This document shows, piece by piece, positions 6,234 to 6,819 of a stretch of 6,819 nucleotides of DNA. The DNA is taken from positions 1 through 6,819 of the forward strand of contig DUMX01000016.1 in assembly GCA_012839665.1 (NCBI GenBank). The letters are read 5' to 3'. The notes beneath the pieces are model-generated. The model had not been told where the DNA came from. It did not search any database and saw only the letters and a list, made by a program, of their open reading frames with translations. The number at the start of each line of letters is the position of its first letter. Positions within the stretch are counted from its first letter, which is position 1. Origin of the DNA: Gelria sp. Its GTDB lineage: Bacteria > Bacillota > Syntrophomonadia > Syntrophomonadales > Syntrophomonadaceae. A program made the position numbers and the translations under genes.

Positions 6234-6719
6234 GTGTTTAATAAAAGCAGTAAACAGCCTAACTCCCGCAGTTGTTTTGTATGTGGACGGGAGAACGAGG
6301 TTAGCTTAAAAATGAACTGGTATAATGATGTAGAGAAGCAAATAGTATGGTCAAAACTGATGGTACCATCCCATTTCAATGGTTATCCCGGAGTGGTTCA
6401 TGGGGGTATAATTGCTGCCATCCTGGACGAAACTTCAGGCAGAGCCATGTTGATTAACGGGGATAATGATGCTCTGATGCTTACTACTCGTCTGGAGCTT
6501 AAATATCGCCGTCCCACGCCTACCGACCAACCCCTTATAGCCGTAGGTTGGGTAGAAAAAGGCGGTAAAAAACGGGCCCGGGTAGCAGGCGAATTGCGTC
6601 TGGCTGACGGCACGGTTACTGCACAGTGTAAAGCAACGGTCTTAAAACCACCGGCCCAATTCCTGGAATCCCATGCCTGGGAAAATGAAAAGTCCTTCTT
6701 CAAGGTCTATGATGATTAA
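6234..6719 (+). CDS. PaaI-family hotdog-fold thioesterase (acyl-CoA hydrolase-like)
   Basis: This 161-residue protein matches the 4HBT/PaaI hotdog thioesterase family, which hydrolyses acyl-CoA or related thioesters. The core helix and its lead-in read GYPGVVHGGIIAAILDETSG (50-69), with the family's HGG and the acidic DE (65-66) that lies on the long central helix. Strands follow in the expected order: MLTTRLELKYRRPTP (82-96), QPLIAVGWVEKGGKKRARVA, and TVTAQCKATVLKP (127-139). Residues 11-18 (SRSCFVCG) carry a CxxC pair typical of a subgroup of these proteins, which may bind metal or be structural. No signal peptide is seen, so it is cytoplasmic and probably multimeric. The substrate cannot be deduced. 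Starting at GTG 6234 removes 19 residues of implausible basic sequence (KRSRRKFLLAYF) translated from the spacer. It is probably co-transcribed with the cyclophilin gene, though the functions have no obvious link. Confidence 0.9.
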   Translation: MFNKSSKQPNSRSCFVCGRENEVSLKMNWYNDVEKQIVWSKLMVPSHFNGYPGVVHGGIIAAILDETSGRAMLINGDNDALMLTTRLELKYRRPTPTDQPLIAVGWVEKGGKKRARVAGELRLADGTVTAQCKATVLKPPAQFLESHAWENEKSFFKVYDD

Positions 6720-6741
6720 TAGGGAAATAGACGGGGATTAG

Positions 6742-6781
6742 ACACTGAAGGACACTGATTTCTTATGATTAACACTGAATT
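6742..6781. repeat. Short 10-base-phased repeat, ACACTGA units
   Basis: ACACTGA occurs at 6742-6748, 6752-6758 and 6772-6778, a spacing of 10 and then 20 bases. The missing phase position (6762-6771, CTTATGATTA) keeps the TGATT end of the unit, so the tract is best seen as four imperfect copies of ACACTGATTT. It lies downstream of the thioesterase stop codon in non-coding sequence. Similar degenerate decamer tracts occur between genes in various bacteria; a function is not evident. Confidence 0.5.
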
Positions 6782-6819
6782 TTATTATATTTTTAAAGGA
6801 TAGTGAAGGCTAAAGCCTC

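Noticed and set aside
5945..6379. Minus-strand open frame of 144 codons opposite the cyclophilin and thioesterase genes
   Set aside because: Both genes beneath it are clear family members; the frame shows no domain and is a shadow of their codon pattern.
6398..6703. Minus-strand open frame of 101 codons opposite the thioesterase gene
   Set aside because: It is rich in Arg, Ser and Pro with no recognisable fold, as expected for the reverse of a real gene.
6807..6819. Inverted repeat AGGC-TAAA-GCCT at the window end, possible terminator of the cyclophilin/thioesterase transcript
   Set aside because: The stem is only 4 pairs and the bases that should hold the T-run lie outside the window, so it cannot be supported.

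Overview
The window looks like an ordinary chromosomal segment from a low-to-mid GC Firmicute, most likely an anaerobic clostridial lineage. Syntrophomonas-like bacteria are my best guess, by impression only. The reasons are strong AGGAGG-type ribosome binding sites in front of nearly every gene, frequent GTG and TTG starts, a delta-type RNA polymerase HARE-HTH protein next to argS, and a soluble HD-GYP protein family typical of such genomes. No mobile element, CRISPR array, rRNA or tRNA was seen.

Layout, left to right. (1) A minus-strand cluster is read from 2253 down to the left edge: argS (arginyl-tRNA synthetase), a 77-residue HARE-HTH protein resembling the N-terminal domain of RNA polymerase delta, and the first 107 codons of a metallo-beta-lactamase-fold hydrolase. 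The genes are 11 and 3 bases apart, and each ribosome binding site overlaps the end of the gene before it. (2) A single plus-strand gene at 2362-2727 encodes a 121-residue protein of unknown function. It diverges from argS and its stop codon overlaps that of the next gene by 4 bases. (3) A second minus-strand pair is read from 5414 down to 2724: a membrane-anchored GAF-like/HD-GYP putative cyclic-di-GMP phosphodiesterase, then a membrane-anchored M1-family zinc aminopeptidase. (4) A plus-strand pair at 5663-6719 encodes a cytoplasmic cyclophilin-type prolyl isomerase and a hotdog-fold PaaI-type thioesterase. (5) The last 100 bases contain short 10-base-phased repeats and a small inverted repeat cut by the window edge.

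Start codons were chosen from ribosome binding sites. This gives non-ATG starts for four of the eight genes (GTG for the MBL, M1 and thioesterase genes, TTG for the delta-like gene). The genes are mostly housekeeping (translation, transcription, protein folding), plus a plausible signalling/surface-proteolysis pair.

I did not find a convincing new system. The points most worth a second look are the tail-less delta-like protein fused into the argS transcript, the serine-rich split-domain unknown protein in a terminator-free convergent arrangement, the HD-GYP/M1 peptidase pairing, and the phased repeat at the right end.
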